From CAYVAP01 sp964343195 (GTDB lineage Bacteria; Bacteroidota; Bacteroidia; J057), in assembly GCA_964343195.1 (NCBI GenBank), contig CAYFIR010000004.1, positions 91,576 through 155,575 on the forward strand: 64,000 bases of DNA, written 5' to 3'. Under the pieces are notes generated by a model that worked only from the letters and a program-made list of their open reading frames with translations, searched no databases and was not told where the DNA came from. This document shows, piece by piece, positions 48,955-58,637 of the stretch. Position 1 is the stretch's first letter. Every line of letters begins with the position of its first letter. A program made the position numbers and the translations under genes.

Positions 48955-49902
48955 ATGAAGCAGGAAGCAAAAGTTGGTCTCACGGTGCTAGTGAGCATTC
49001 TGTTGGTTTACCTGATAATTGCCTGGACCAGGCGTATCCACCTCTTTGCTCCAGAGGTGACCCCTTATGAACTCGTTTTCAACGATGTAAGTGGGCTACT
49101 GGAAGGAGACCCCGTTCTCATTCGGGGTTATCAGGCAGGTCGTGTAGAGAAGATTAATCCAGGGGCCAATCGGGTAATGGTTCGGGTCAGTATTGACCAG
49201 GACATACCGCTTTTTCAGGATGCAACCGCAGAGATTCAAATCAAGGAGATCATGGGGGGCAAGCAGGTCTCTATTTTGCCGGGAGGCAGGGGGGAGCCAC
49301 TTGTTGCAGGGTCAGAGATCGAAGGGCGAACGGCGCTGGACCTCTCCTCTTCTTTTTCGCAGGTCGGCAGAATCCTGGACGATGTAAATCAGCAAAAGAT
49401 CGACGTTCTCTGGCAGCGATTTGACCGCATCAGCCGGCAGATGGAAGCCATGATGGTCAACATTGACCCCGATGCGCCCGCCAGAATCCTGAATAACCTG
49501 GAACAAAGTTCGCATCGGATAGACGCATTCACCGAGCCGGTTACGCCTGAACGGGTGGATCAGACCTGGACTCGGATTGAAGACATGCTCATACGGGCTG
49601 ACCTTGCCATTACCCGAATAGAACACGTCGGAGACAGTCTGGGCGAAGTTTTTGGCCCCAGGACCGATACCCTTTTGACCGGACTTAACTATACCCTGCA
49701 ACGGGTCGATGACCTCTCCCGTCAGGCGGCGCTGATCATGGAGCAAATCCAGGATGAAGAAACCCTGGCCGGTCGGCTGCTGACCGACCCTGAATTGAGT
49801 GCTCAATTAGACTCCACCCTCAAGGCCCTCAACCTGACCCTCCAGCAAATCAACGATGACAAATTTATCGTAGGATTTCGGCGAAAGAACCAATCAGAGT
49901 AG
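48955..49902 (+). CDS. MlaD/MCE family lipid-transport protein
   Basis: 315 residues. N-terminal membrane anchor (VGLTVLVSILLVYLIIAWTR), one MCE domain (YELVFNDVSGLLEGDPVLIR, GYQAGRVEKI, IQIKEIMGGKQVSILPGGRG), and a long C-terminal coiled coil. MlaD-type proteins form hexamers in the periplasm that carry phospholipids between membranes with an ABC transporter. Here no mlaE or mlaF gene is adjacent. The gene follows a short intergenic repeat motif at about 48895-48940. Confidence 0.9.
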   Translation: MKQEAKVGLTVLVSILLVYLIIAWTRRIHLFAPEVTPYELVFNDVSGLLEGDPVLIRGYQAGRVEKINPGANRVMVRVSIDQDIPLFQDATAEIQIKEIMGGKQVSILPGGRGEPLVAGSEIEGRTALDLSSSFSQVGRILDDVNQQKIDVLWQRFDRISRQMEAMMVNIDPDAPARILNNLEQSSHRIDAFTEPVTPERVDQTWTRIEDMLIRADLAITRIEHVGDSLGEVFGPRTDTLLTGLNYTLQRVDDLSRQAALIMEQIQDEETLAGRLLTDPELSAQLDSTLKALNLTLQQINDDKFIVGFRRKNQSE

Positions 49903-49998
49903 TAGTCTGCCTTAACACCACCTGGATTGCAGGCTTTCGTCATAATTTTTAACACCCATCCTTCGGCTAGTCTCTGGTGACTTGGCTATATTTCCGGC

Positions 49999-52900
49999 AT
50001 GAAATCCTACTTCTCGACTCTCCTTCTGGGAGTGATGTGCACTCTTTCTTTCGGTCAGGTAAATGATAACTTTTCTGATGGGGACTTTACCCAGAATCCA
50101 GTGTGGACAGGAGATGTCTCACTGTGGCAGGTAAACGGAGATCAGGAACTTCAGTCGAATGGGAACGCCGCTACCGAGTCCATTTATCTTTCTACAGTCA
50201 GCACCCTTCTCAGCGAAACGGAATGGCGATTTTATGTGCGATACTCTGCAGGTGGTCCAAGTAGCAGCAACAAGATCCGATTTTACCTCGCCTCGGATCA
50301 GGCAGATCTGAATGGCGATCTGAATGGCTATTTCGTTGAAGTAGGAGAAACCGGGAGCGATGACAGCTATGATTTGTACCGTCAGGATGGGAGCAGTACG
50401 ACACTCCTCATCGATGGGGTAGGGGGCCTTGCGGGAAGTGGAATAGATGCTGTGGTCCAAGTCCTCCGAGATGGTAGCGGCAACTGGACCCTGAGTGTAG
50501 ACACGGGCAATGGAGTTTTTCAGTCGCAGGGGACCACAAACGATATTTCCCATACTACCAGTAGCCATACGGGAGTCTGGGTGAACCATACCTCGACCCG
50601 CGCATCCTCCTTCTATTGGGATGATGTCTATGTCGGTCCAGAGATCATCGACACAGACCCTCCAGAGCTCCTGTCTCTGGAACCTGTCTCAGCCACAGAG
50701 TTGTCCCTATCATTTTCAGAAGTGCTTTCGCAGATCGAAGCCGAAAACACCAGCAACTATTCCCTCAACGGCGGCATAGGCAATCCCGTATCGGCACAAC
50801 TTGGGGCCAACCTGTCAACCGTTACCCTAACCCTTGCAAGTGGCCTCACCAATAATCAGACCTATGAACTGACTTATCAGGGGATCTCCGATCTTGCTGG
50901 CAATAGCATCAATCCTCCCGTTTCACAGTCATTTACCTTTCTCATACCTGAGACTCCAGAACCCGGCGATGTAATCCTGACCGAACTGATGCCGGACCCT
51001 TCCCCCAGTCAGGGCTTGCCAGAAGGGGAGTTTGTCGAAATCTACAACCGCAGTAACAAAGTGCTCGACCTGGAGGGCTGGACCATTTCGGATGCCACTA
51101 GCAGTGGCACCCTGCCTGCCAGGATTATTCAGCCAGGAGAATATGTGCTGATCGTAGATGCCTCAGATGCCGGAGCTTTTGCCAGTATCGGACCGCTGGT
51201 CAGTCCGAGTAGCCTGCCTAGCCTGAATAATGGAGGCGACCAGGTCATCCTGAAGGATGCTACGGGCGTTACCCTCGATAGCATTGCCTATGACCTCGAC
51301 TGGTACCAGGACCCCGCAAAATCGGATGGCGGATTTAGCCTGGAACTTATCAATCCCATGGGAACGGCCTGCCCCCCTGCGGCCAACTGGTCTGCTTCAG
51401 AAGCCACCAATGGAGGCACACCCGGTCAGCAAAATAGTGTCTATTCCCTTGATCCGGAAACTGAGGCTCCCTCAGTTGAAAGCTTTTCCGTCAGCCAGCC
51501 TACAGAACTGGTGATCTGCTTCTCAGAGGTCATGGATGCGGCCACACTGGAACAGGCTGCAAACTACCAGTTTACCCCAGACCTTGGAGCCCCTACTTCA
51601 ATCGTTGCCGATTTCAATGCCCGATGCGTAACCCTGACATTTGCCAATAGCCTGGCGCGCGGAGAAGTGTATGAACTTTCGTTGAATGGGATTACGGATT
51701 GCAGTGGGAATCCCCTCCCTGAAAACACCCATATTCAGATAGCACGGGGGGTAATTCCGCAGCCATTTGATGTCGTGATCAATGAATTTTTGCCGGATCC
51801 AGAACCTAGCCAGGGACTGCCTGAAGCGGAGTTTGTAGAGCTGTATAACCGTCTCGACAAAGCTGTAGAACTCAATGGATTCAAAATCAGCGATGGCAAC
51901 AGCACAGTTTATTGGGATGACCTGATTTTGTTGCCAGGAGAATACATCATTCTGTGTGAGGATGATTTTGCCGAAGAATTTAGCCAGTATGGCCGTACCC
52001 TTGGGCTCATTTCTCTCCCAAGTCTGAACAACTCTGGGGACACGCTGCGCCTGTTATCGGCTTTTGATGGCGTCATGGATTACGTCATCTATGATGATGA
52101 CTGGTATGCTGATGAAACCCGTACAGGAAATGGCTACACCCTTGAACGCATCGATCCGGATTTTGTGGATTGTAACAGAGGAGAGAACTGGGCCGCATCA
52201 CAATCTTCGACCGGAGGTACTCCTGGTCAGGAAAACAGCCTCAGGGGAACTTTCACTGACGATACCTCCCCCATGGTGCAGTCCCTTGCGGTAAACGGGG
52301 ACCGGGTTGTGCTCCTGTTTTCAGAGCCTATAGACAGGGCTTCTCTTGAAAATACTGCCAACTACGTCGCTGATCAGGGTATCGGCGAGCCCCTACTGGC
52401 AATTGGCAGGTCATCCCTTAATGACGCGGTAGAATTGCTGTTCGCAAGTCCGCTCGACACCAACAGATCCTATCTGCTCACCATTGACAACCTGCAGGAC
52501 TGCTCTGGTAACCTCCTTAGTACCACCCTGACATTCGGGATACCCGTCGCGGTGCAGCCCGGTGACATTCTGATCAATGAGGTATTGTTCAACCCCTACA
52601 CTGGTGGGGCGGACTTCGTGGAAATTGTTAATGCGGGTTCCAACATTGTGGACCTTCAGGAACTTATCCTGGCGGAGGGCTTTCCCGGCACAGACAGCGT
52701 CTTTAACGGAGATGATGTTTCGGCTTCCAGTTCTCTACTTCTTCCAGGTCAGCTCCTCTGTTTGACCCGAGATGTCTCCTTCCAGCAGGCGACTTATCGC
52801 CCCATCGCTACCGCAAGGTTTCTGGAAATGAGTGGATTTCCCAGCTATGATGATCGGGAGGGGGAAGTGGTGCTTATGACCCGGGACAGTGTGATCATAG

Positions 52901-53412
52901 ACAGATTTTTCTACGAAGATGACTATCAGTACCCGACCCTGGAGGACGACGACGGAGTATCGCTGGAACGACTTTCATTGCAGCGCCCCACTCAGGATCC
53001 CGACAACTGGCACTCAGCCAGTAGCCTGGTAGGCTACGCTACACCGGGCTATGCCAATTCGCAAGCCCAGGAGTTGGTCGAGGCGGATGAGGAAGTCTAT
53101 CTTGGGAGAGAAGTCTTCTCCCCCAATCTGGACGGTGAGGCGGATGTCCTGCCGATCCACTATCAGTTTGATTTTGTAGGAGCCAATGCCAGGGTGTACA
53201 TCTATGATACCCGCGGCTACCTCGTTCGCAGGCTCCAGGAAAATGTCCTGCTGGATCCGGCACCTGGAGTCTTCTTCTGGGACGGCTTCAATGATGATGG
53301 TCAGAAGGCTCCCATGGGAATGTATGTGGTCACATTTGAAGTCCTCAATGATGATACTGGCGAGCTAAAGGCCTATCGAAAGGTCGCAGTATTGGCAGAC
53401 AAACTAGAGTAG
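49999..53412 (+). CDS. Large secreted lamin-tail-domain protein with type B T9SS sorting domain
   Basis: 1137 residues, signal peptide MKSYFSTLLLGVMCTLSFG. Order: a laminin-G-like sandwich (20-215), then alternating SbsA-type Ig-like domains (DPPELLSLEPVSATELSLSF, APSVESFSVSQPTELVICFS, SPMVQSLAVNGDRVVLLFSE) and three lamin-tail domains (PGDVILTELMPDPSPSQG, PFDVVINEFLPDPEPSQG, PGDILINEVLFNPYTGG). The C-terminus (FSPNLDGEADVLPIHYQFDF ... WDGFNDDGQKAPMGMY) is the gliding-motility (CHU_C) type B signal for T9SS. Such proteins are usually cell-surface adhesins; ligand unknown. Single gene. Confidence 0.92.
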   Translation: MKSYFSTLLLGVMCTLSFGQVNDNFSDGDFTQNPVWTGDVSLWQVNGDQELQSNGNAATESIYLSTVSTLLSETEWRFYVRYSAGGPSSSNKIRFYLASDQADLNGDLNGYFVEVGETGSDDSYDLYRQDGSSTTLLIDGVGGLAGSGIDAVVQVLRDGSGNWTLSVDTGNGVFQSQGTTNDISHTTSSHTGVWVNHTSTRASSFYWDDVYVGPEIIDTDPPELLSLEPVSATELSLSFSEVLSQIEAENTSNYSLNGGIGNPVSAQLGANLSTVTLTLASGLTNNQTYELTYQGISDLAGNSINPPVSQSFTFLIPETPEPGDVILTELMPDPSPSQGLPEGEFVEIYNRSNKVLDLEGWTISDATSSGTLPARIIQPGEYVLIVDASDAGAFASIGPLVSPSSLPSLNNGGDQVILKDATGVTLDSIAYDLDWYQDPAKSDGGFSLELINPMGTACPPAANWSASEATNGGTPGQQNSVYSLDPETEAPSVESFSVSQPTELVICFSEVMDAATLEQAANYQFTPDLGAPTSIVADFNARCVTLTFANSLARGEVYELSLNGITDCSGNPLPENTHIQIARGVIPQPFDVVINEFLPDPEPSQGLPEAEFVELYNRLDKAVELNGFKISDGNSTVYWDDLILLPGEYIILCEDDFAEEFSQYGRTLGLISLPSLNNSGDTLRLLSAFDGVMDYVIYDDDWYADETRTGNGYTLERIDPDFVDCNRGENWAASQSSTGGTPGQENSLRGTFTDDTSPMVQSLAVNGDRVVLLFSEPIDRASLENTANYVADQGIGEPLLAIGRSSLNDAVELLFASPLDTNRSYLLTIDNLQDCSGNLLSTTLTFGIPVAVQPGDILINEVLFNPYTGGADFVEIVNAGSNIVDLQELILAEGFPGTDSVFNGDDVSASSSLLLPGQLLCLTRDVSFQQATYRPIATARFLEMSGFPSYDDREGEVVLMTRDSVIIDRFFYEDDYQYPTLEDDDGVSLERLSLQRPTQDPDNWHSASSLVGYATPGYANSQAQELVEADEEVYLGREVFSPNLDGEADVLPIHYQFDFVGANARVYIYDTRGYLVRRLQENVLLDPAPGVFFWDGFNDDGQKAPMGMYVVTFEVLNDDTGELKAYRKVAVLADKLE

Positions 53413-53500
53413 TACCAATAGTAGAAATTTCGCCTCAAAACTCTTTTTGCTAATAGAACATTTGGTTAATTTACGGTATCACACCTAAGCTCTAACCAAT

Positions 53501-53785
53501 ATGTCAAACCAACCTGACAGCCTGACTAACTTATCTGAGGAGGAGTTACTCGGTAAGAGAAAATCAGCCCGGGCCATCATAGGCGTTATGATCGCAGTGG
53601 CAGTTCTCTACCTGGGATATTTCGTGTACCTGATGATGAGTGGCTCATTCAATACAAATGAACACCTGCCACTCATCACCATTTTTGCTGTATTGCCGAT
53701 TACCGTTCTTCCAGCGAAAAAGAACCTGGACCAGGTTAATCACGAATTAAAACGCCGATCGGAAGGAAAAAAGACGCTTGACTAA
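53501..53785 (+). CDS. Small two-helix membrane protein of unknown function
   Basis: 94 residues. Two membrane segments (AIIGVMIAVAVLYLGYFVYL and LITIFAVLPITVLPA) and a basic C-terminus. Start at ATG 53501. No family recognised, though redox-free small proteins of this size are common in Bacteroidota. Its 3' end overlaps the convergent barrel gene by 4 bp. Confidence 0.65.
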   Translation: MSNQPDSLTNLSEEELLGKRKSARAIIGVMIAVAVLYLGYFVYLMMSGSFNTNEHLPLITIFAVLPITVLPAKKNLDQVNHELKRRSEGKKTLD

Positions 53786-54975
53786 TAGCTCCATTTTATG
53801 CGGAGAAATACGGAAGAAGCTACATGCTGGTATTCTTCCTGGATTTCGCTAAGAAAGACCTGACCGACAAGGTCCAGGCTCCAATTGGACGAAATGGAAT
53901 AGGCCACAGTCGGCACAGCGACTGTCAGGTGATCCTGTGGGCTATAAAGCACTGTTCCGGAGAGGCTCACCAGAGGATGTGGTTGTCCAGAACCCGTCAG
54001 AGAAAAAGTCCATTCCGCAGGGAAGAGGTTCTTGGGCGAAAGGGGCTGAGCGTTAAGCGTTCCGGTGAAGAGGGAAGCACTATTCCCACCGGCATCTGCA
54101 CCGCGCTGGTTATACAACAATCCTCCGCTCAGGTAAAGCCCGTTCCCTAACATATAATCGGCGGAGAGGGCTCCACTGAAAGCCGAAGTGGTGTCAGGTG
54201 AATATCCCTCAATGGGCTGAAAGTAGGTGCCTTCGCCCTTGAATCCAGCCGCCCCAATGCTCCCTTCCCAGCCACCCCCTACGGCAAAGTCACCTTTGTA
54301 GTAGCCTGAAAGTAGCTGGATATCATACATCCCTACATTAAAGCGATAAAGCCCTGCCGCGATCCACGTGCTGTCATATTCCCCGGGGGCGACTGCGATC
54401 TCTGCCCGTGACAGAATCCCGGGAAAGTACTGCACCCGAATGGCGTCGTTGCCTGGACGTTCTTCGTAGTCAAAGTCCAGAAAGTTCAACGCATTGAACA
54501 GGTCATTGGGATTCCAGATCGTAGTGACACCCCAGTTGATCCGCTGACGGCCGAGGGTAACGTCCCATTTCCCCTTGCTGTAGTTGACATAGGCCCGGTC
54601 GAAAATGCTATGTAGCAACAGATCTTTGGTGTCCACCCAGCGAATCGACATATCCAGTAAGCCTGGGTACTGGTCGATTTGCCTGCCAAAACCAGGCGTC
54701 AGTTTTACCTGTTCTCCCCAAAATGCGCGGTTTCGCATCTCCACGGCGATGGTCCAGCCGGGTTTGGGGTAATAAGCAAAATTAATCCGGTGGTGGATGA
54801 AGTTGCTGGTTTGCGGGAAGTAGGAATACCCCGCGGGCAACCCTGGAACCTGAATCCCCGAAAAAGTCGCACTGTGAAGGTATTTGACATACCCACCTAC
54901 TTCGAATTTCTTCGGTTCATCCTGAGCCGAAAGGCTTAATGGCAATAGGATGAGCATCAACCAAAAGCGTTTCAT
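53782..54975 (-). CDS. Outer membrane beta-barrel protein
   Basis: 397 residues with signal peptide MKRFWLMLILLPLSLSAQ. The rest alternates aromatic/hydrophobic strands and turns (FEVGGYVKYLHSATFSGIQV; WDVTLGRQRINWGVTTIWNP; FLRIKWSY at the C-terminus, ending in an aromatic residue), as expected for a barrel of about 16-18 strands. The GRQRINWG...WNPNDLFNALN segment recalls DUF1302-type barrels that accompany membrane transport clusters. It is the last gene of a minus-strand group with an ABC ATPase, two permeases and a LolA-like protein, suggesting an outer-membrane end-point for that system. Confidence 0.8.
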   Translation of the reverse strand: MKRFWLMLILLPLSLSAQDEPKKFEVGGYVKYLHSATFSGIQVPGLPAGYSYFPQTSNFIHHRINFAYYPKPGWTIAVEMRNRAFWGEQVKLTPGFGRQIDQYPGLLDMSIRWVDTKDLLLHSIFDRAYVNYSKGKWDVTLGRQRINWGVTTIWNPNDLFNALNFLDFDYEERPGNDAIRVQYFPGILSRAEIAVAPGEYDSTWIAAGLYRFNVGMYDIQLLSGYYKGDFAVGGGWEGSIGAAGFKGEGTYFQPIEGYSPDTTSAFSGALSADYMLGNGLYLSGGLLYNQRGADAGGNSASLFTGTLNAQPLSPKNLFPAEWTFSLTGSGQPHPLVSLSGTVLYSPQDHLTVAVPTVAYSISSNWSLDLVGQVFLSEIQEEYQHVASSVFLRIKWSY

Positions 54976-55086
54976 CTATTTTTAAATGAAGGGTGAGAAT
55001 AGGAAAAGTGCAGGAAAAGATTGAAGTAGAGAAGACCATGCTCCTAGACAAAAACGAAACCGGCGGTTTCCTTCGCGATCTTCCGG

Positions 55087-55143
55087 CAAACCGCAATCCA
55101 GACTTTGCGTTCTTTGCGACCTCCTTTGCGTCTTTGCGGTAAA
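55087..55143 (+). repeat. TTTGCG-rich dispersed repeat
   Basis: TTTGCGTTCTTTGCGACCTC, CTTTGCGTCTTTGCGG: the same style of low-complexity element as the 74-77 bp array upstream of paaD. It lies in the 288-bp gap between the barrel and ABC ATPase genes. Confidence 0.6.
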
Positions 55144-55194
55144 AAAGATGGCCCGAAAATGAAAATGTCTAGGAGTATGAGGGAAGACATAAGG

Positions 55195-55247
55195 GTATGC
55201 GGTATAGGTGTGAAGGACAATGCCTTACACCATATTCCGCATACCAG
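55195..55247. repeat. Long imperfect hairpin after the ABC ATPase gene
   Basis: GGTATGCGGTATAGGTGTGA..AGG pairs with CCTTACACCATATTCCGCAT..ACC over about 23 bp around a 5-nt loop. It lies 16 bp past the ATPase stop on the minus strand and may end transcription there. Similar in style to the element at 23380-23478. Confidence 0.65.
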
Positions 55248-55262
55248 AAAATTACTATCCGC

Positions 55263-55958
55263 TTACTCTCCTACCGGCTGTCGTACTTCGTCTTTGACGA
55301 TTTGACCATCCTCCAGTGTGACTACCCGATGAGCCCGGTCAATGACGCGCTGATCGTGGGTAGAAAAGAGGAAGGTAACCTTTTCGCGTTGGTTGAGATT
55401 GGCCATGATGTCCAGCAGGTTGGAAGTCGAGGCTGAGTCCAGGTTGGCAGTAGGCTCATCGGCCAGCACGAAGGTCGGCTTGGGAGCCAAAGCCCTGGCG
55501 ACAGCTACCCGCTGCTGCTGTCCTCCAGATAACTTCCCTGGGCGATTGCCCATACGATCGGCGAGCCCAACGGCCTCCATGAGTTCTGCTACACGGGCAT
55601 CCCGTTCTTCTTTGGGGCGCTTTTGGAGCAGCATGGTGAACTCGACGTTTTCTTTGGCGGTCAGCACAGGAATCAGGTTATAGGCCTGAAACACAAAGCC
55701 AATGTTTCGCAGGCGAAAGTCAATGAGCTGGTTGTCACTCAATTCGGAGATGTCCTGCCCTCCGACAATTACCTGCCCTGAAGAGGGCCGGTCAAGGCCT
55801 CCGATGATGTTGAGGAGGGTGGTTTTTCCGGAACCGGATGGGCCTACGATAGCCGTGAACTCGCCTTCCTCGATGGTGAGGTTCACATTGTTGACCGCAT
55901 GAACGGGTACGACCCCTTCATAGGTCTTGTGGAGATTGGTGGTTTTTATGACTGACAT
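55263..55958 (-). CDS. ABC transporter ATP-binding protein (LolD/MacB-like)
   Basis: 231 residues. Walker A GPSGSGKTTLLNII, Q loop VFQAYNLIPVLTAKENVEF, signature LSGGQQQRVAVARALA, Walker B FVLADEPTANLDS, switch His in FSTHD. The subgroup is the MacB/LolD/FtsE type that energises FtsX-like permeases without moving substrate through a channel. It follows two such permease genes on the same strand, 103 bp after the nearer one. Confidence 0.95.
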   Translation of the reverse strand: MSVIKTTNLHKTYEGVVPVHAVNNVNLTIEEGEFTAIVGPSGSGKTTLLNIIGGLDRPSSGQVIVGGQDISELSDNQLIDFRLRNIGFVFQAYNLIPVLTAKENVEFTMLLQKRPKEERDARVAELMEAVGLADRMGNRPGKLSGGQQQRVAVARALAPKPTFVLADEPTANLDSASTSNLLDIMANLNQREKVTFLFSTHDQRVIDRAHRVVTLEDGQIVKDEVRQPVGE

Positions 55959-55964
55959 GGAAAT

Positions 55965-55995
55965 GATTCGTAATTCGTGATTCGATATTCGGAAT
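55965..55995. repeat. ATTCGTGATTCG repeat between ATPase and permease genes
   Basis: ATTCGTAATTCGTGATTCGA followed by TATTCGGAATT is the reverse complement in style of the ACGAATCACGAATTT stretch before paaA (22372-22399). Confidence 0.6.
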
Positions 55996-56061
55996 TGAAG
56001 AATGAAGCTTCCCTATGGAGTACTTCAATTTGTATCTCGCTTTTCGCAGCGAAGCGAACTT

Positions 56062-57306
56062 CTATACGGTTCTGATCGCTTCAACTGGTTTGAGTTTGAT
56101 CGCCCGCAGGGCAGGATAAATCGCGCTAAGGATCGCAGCCAGGACTACCATGACCGCAATCTGTAGGTAGTATTCGGTGCCAAGTTCGGGCCGTACAATG
56201 GTGCCAAAGCCAAACTGGGATACCCCCTCAGAGAACTGGCTCATGTCCAGCCCTACTGATGCACTTAATTCGACCAGGCCATAGCCCATCAGCAATCCCA
56301 GAGGTCCCCCTACAGCGACGAGGAAGATGGTTTCCAGCATTATCATGAGAAAAACCCGTCCCCGGTTCATTCCCAGCGCCATCAGCATTCCCAGTTCGCG
56401 GGTACGCTCCAGTACGGCCATCAACATGGTATTGATGATGCCAAAGGCGAGGGCGAGCAGGATGATGCCAATGAAAATGAACATGGAGATCTCGAAGGAC
56501 TCCGTGATCAGCTTCAGGTCGGGGGCCAGGTCTGCCCAGGTTTCTGCGTTGAGGTCTGTATGTTGAGCCTCGATTGCCGTAGCCAGTGAATCACTTTTGT
56601 CAATGTCATCCAATACGATTGCAATCTCATGGAAGCCATTCCCGGCCTCTGCGAGTTTTTGAAAATCCTGCAGACGGACAAACACGTTGCCTTTGTCCCA
56701 CTGGGTATTGGGGGTGCGGAAAATGCCATCGACTCTGAAGCTTGCCCGTGTGGATTCTCCATTGAGGTTTTGGAAGGTCAGAACCAGCCGTTTGCGAAAA
56801 TTCCACCTCACAGAGTCTCCCTCTTCAATTTTTACTCCGACCTCCTCGGCGAGGGATTCTCCGATCAGAATCCGGTTGCGTTTATCGGGGTCAAAATAGC
56901 TGCCTTCGATGATCAATTCATCGAAAGAGCGTACTGCTTTTTCAGCTTCCGGGTCTACTCCATTAATCTGTACGCCAAATGCCCCCTTGGTACTGGTGAG
57001 CATGCCCCCTGCAATCATCCGAGGGGCTGATGCCAGGACCTCCGGACCTTCATTGATCTCAGCGAGCAGTTCAGGGCCATTGGGTAGCAGGAATTTCATT
57101 TTGGGTTCCTCTACATACGATGCCGTGTGGACTTGCAGGTGGGAAGTCTGGATATCGACGACGTTTCGGGCGCGCTCTTCACTCATGCCCCAACTGAAGG
57201 CCATCATGAAGACTCCGAGCGAGAGGCCCAGGGCTATGGCGATCATGACCACCCCACTTCGTACGGGACTGCGCCAGATATTTCGCCAGGCTATTTGAGT
57301 AATCAT
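56062..57306 (-). CDS. FtsX-like ABC permease
   Basis: 414 residues. Four membrane segments: one at the N-terminus (SGVVMIAIALGLSLGVFMMA) and three at the C-terminus (ISMFIFIGIILLALAFGIIN, VFLMIMLETIFLVAVGGPLG, LQIAVMVVLAAILSAIYPAL), with a large periplasmic MacB-PCD-like domain between. This is the LolC/E-FtsX architecture. It follows the other permease after 35 bp. Together with the ATPase it should form a mechanotransmission-type extractor for a lipid, lipoprotein or small hydrophobic substrate. Confidence 0.93.
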   Translation of the reverse strand: MITQIAWRNIWRSPVRSGVVMIAIALGLSLGVFMMAFSWGMSEERARNVVDIQTSHLQVHTASYVEEPKMKFLLPNGPELLAEINEGPEVLASAPRMIAGGMLTSTKGAFGVQINGVDPEAEKAVRSFDELIIEGSYFDPDKRNRILIGESLAEEVGVKIEEGDSVRWNFRKRLVLTFQNLNGESTRASFRVDGIFRTPNTQWDKGNVFVRLQDFQKLAEAGNGFHEIAIVLDDIDKSDSLATAIEAQHTDLNAETWADLAPDLKLITESFEISMFIFIGIILLALAFGIINTMLMAVLERTRELGMLMALGMNRGRVFLMIMLETIFLVAVGGPLGLLMGYGLVELSASVGLDMSQFSEGVSQFGFGTIVRPELGTEYYLQIAVMVVLAAILSAIYPALRAIKLKPVEAIRTV

Positions 57307-57341
57307 TTTGTATTCGTTGTAATGTGAATGGGATCAGGATA

Positions 57342-58559
57342 TTAGCCCTTCATGGCCGTCACCGCGTCCAGTTTCCTGATTTTGAGAAGTGGGTAAAGGG
57401 AGATCAGCAGGGTGATCACGAGGATGAAGATTCCCTGATCGAGGAACAGGGCGGGATCCACAATCGTCGGCAGCACAGCATCCATGCCATAGTCGGCATA
57501 CATTTCTGCCATTTCATCTCCCATGTAAATCGGATTTTCCTGAAAATACCATGTGAGTGGCAGTGCGGCCAGCATCCCTGCAAGCACCCCCAGTATAGAA
57601 ATGATGATCGATTCTACAATCAGGGTCATGGACAGCTTACGGCGTTTCATCCCGATAGCAGTCAGTACTCCAAATTCGTATTGGCGCTCGGTGGTCATCA
57701 TCAGCACGGTACCGAAGATGCCAAAGCCAATGATCATGTATAGCACCCAGATGACGACGACTCCACCGGCTCGGTCCCCTTCGATTGTCTGCACGAGTTC
57801 AGGCATCATCGTGGCCCAGTCCATGATTTCGTATTGGGTGGTGTCCAGTTGCTGAGCCAGGTCGGCGATGACCTTGTCGGTTCGCTGGGGATCGTCGATG
57901 CCCAGGACATAGCTGGTCAGGCGTCCTTCGGCGCCATACATGAGCTGGGCTTCGGCCAATGGCAGGTACAACATGCTTTTGTTGAGGTCAGGTGATCCAA
58001 ATGAGACCAGCCCGGTCACGGCGAATTTGCCAGCAGCCATCATGCCATGGTACCCCTGTCCGAGCAGGACTACCGTATCTCCTACCGATAGTCCCAGCTT
58101 TTCCGCGAGACCTTCTGCCATCATGGCTCCCCCGCGATCTGAATTGAGGTACTCTCCCTCCACGATTTTGCCATCCAGCTGGGTGAGTTCTTTTTCTACT
58201 TCTGGTTCAATGCCTACTACCACGGAAGAAGCCGTCTCATCCTGATAGGATATCAGGGCATAGGATTCCAGCCGGGGAATGACAGAGGTTACATTTGGGT
58301 GCTGGGCGATTTGATCGCGTAGCTCTGGTGTTGCGGCAAGGCTATTGTCGAGATTCTGTTCATCCCAGTACCCTTGCTGGTGTACCTGGGCATAGCCAGT
58401 ATAAAAACTGACCATGTTGTTGATCATCTGGCCGTAGGTTCCTTCCTGAAATGACCTCATGAAAATTGCCAGCAGCACGGCAAAGAAAATCGAGGCCATG
58501 GTGATCAGGGTGCGTCGCTTGTTGCGCCACAGGTTTCGCCAGGCTAATTTGAATATCAT
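57342..58559 (-). CDS. FtsX-like ABC permease (second)
   Basis: 405 residues. Same four-helix FtsX plan: LITMASIFFAVLLAIFMRSF near the N-terminus and VVIWVLYMIIGFGIFGTVLM, LIVESIIISILGVLAGMLAA, GIFILVITLLISLYPLL at the C-terminus. It is clearly diverged from the neighbouring permease, so a LolC/LolE-like heterodimer is likely. The gene lies 78 bp after the LolA-like gene in the same direction; that gap carries a short dispersed motif (GGACAGGGTTCATGGAAC). Confidence 0.93.
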   Translation of the reverse strand: MIFKLAWRNLWRNKRRTLITMASIFFAVLLAIFMRSFQEGTYGQMINNMVSFYTGYAQVHQQGYWDEQNLDNSLAATPELRDQIAQHPNVTSVIPRLESYALISYQDETASSVVVGIEPEVEKELTQLDGKIVEGEYLNSDRGGAMMAEGLAEKLGLSVGDTVVLLGQGYHGMMAAGKFAVTGLVSFGSPDLNKSMLYLPLAEAQLMYGAEGRLTSYVLGIDDPQRTDKVIADLAQQLDTTQYEIMDWATMMPELVQTIEGDRAGGVVVIWVLYMIIGFGIFGTVLMMTTERQYEFGVLTAIGMKRRKLSMTLIVESIIISILGVLAGMLAALPLTWYFQENPIYMGDEMAEMYADYGMDAVLPTIVDPALFLDQGIFILVITLLISLYPLLKIRKLDAVTAMKG

Positions 58560-58637
58560 AATTGCTAGTCATTGATCATTGGACAGGGTTCATGGAACAG
58601 TGGCCAATGGGGTGTGATATGGGTGATCAATGGGCGA

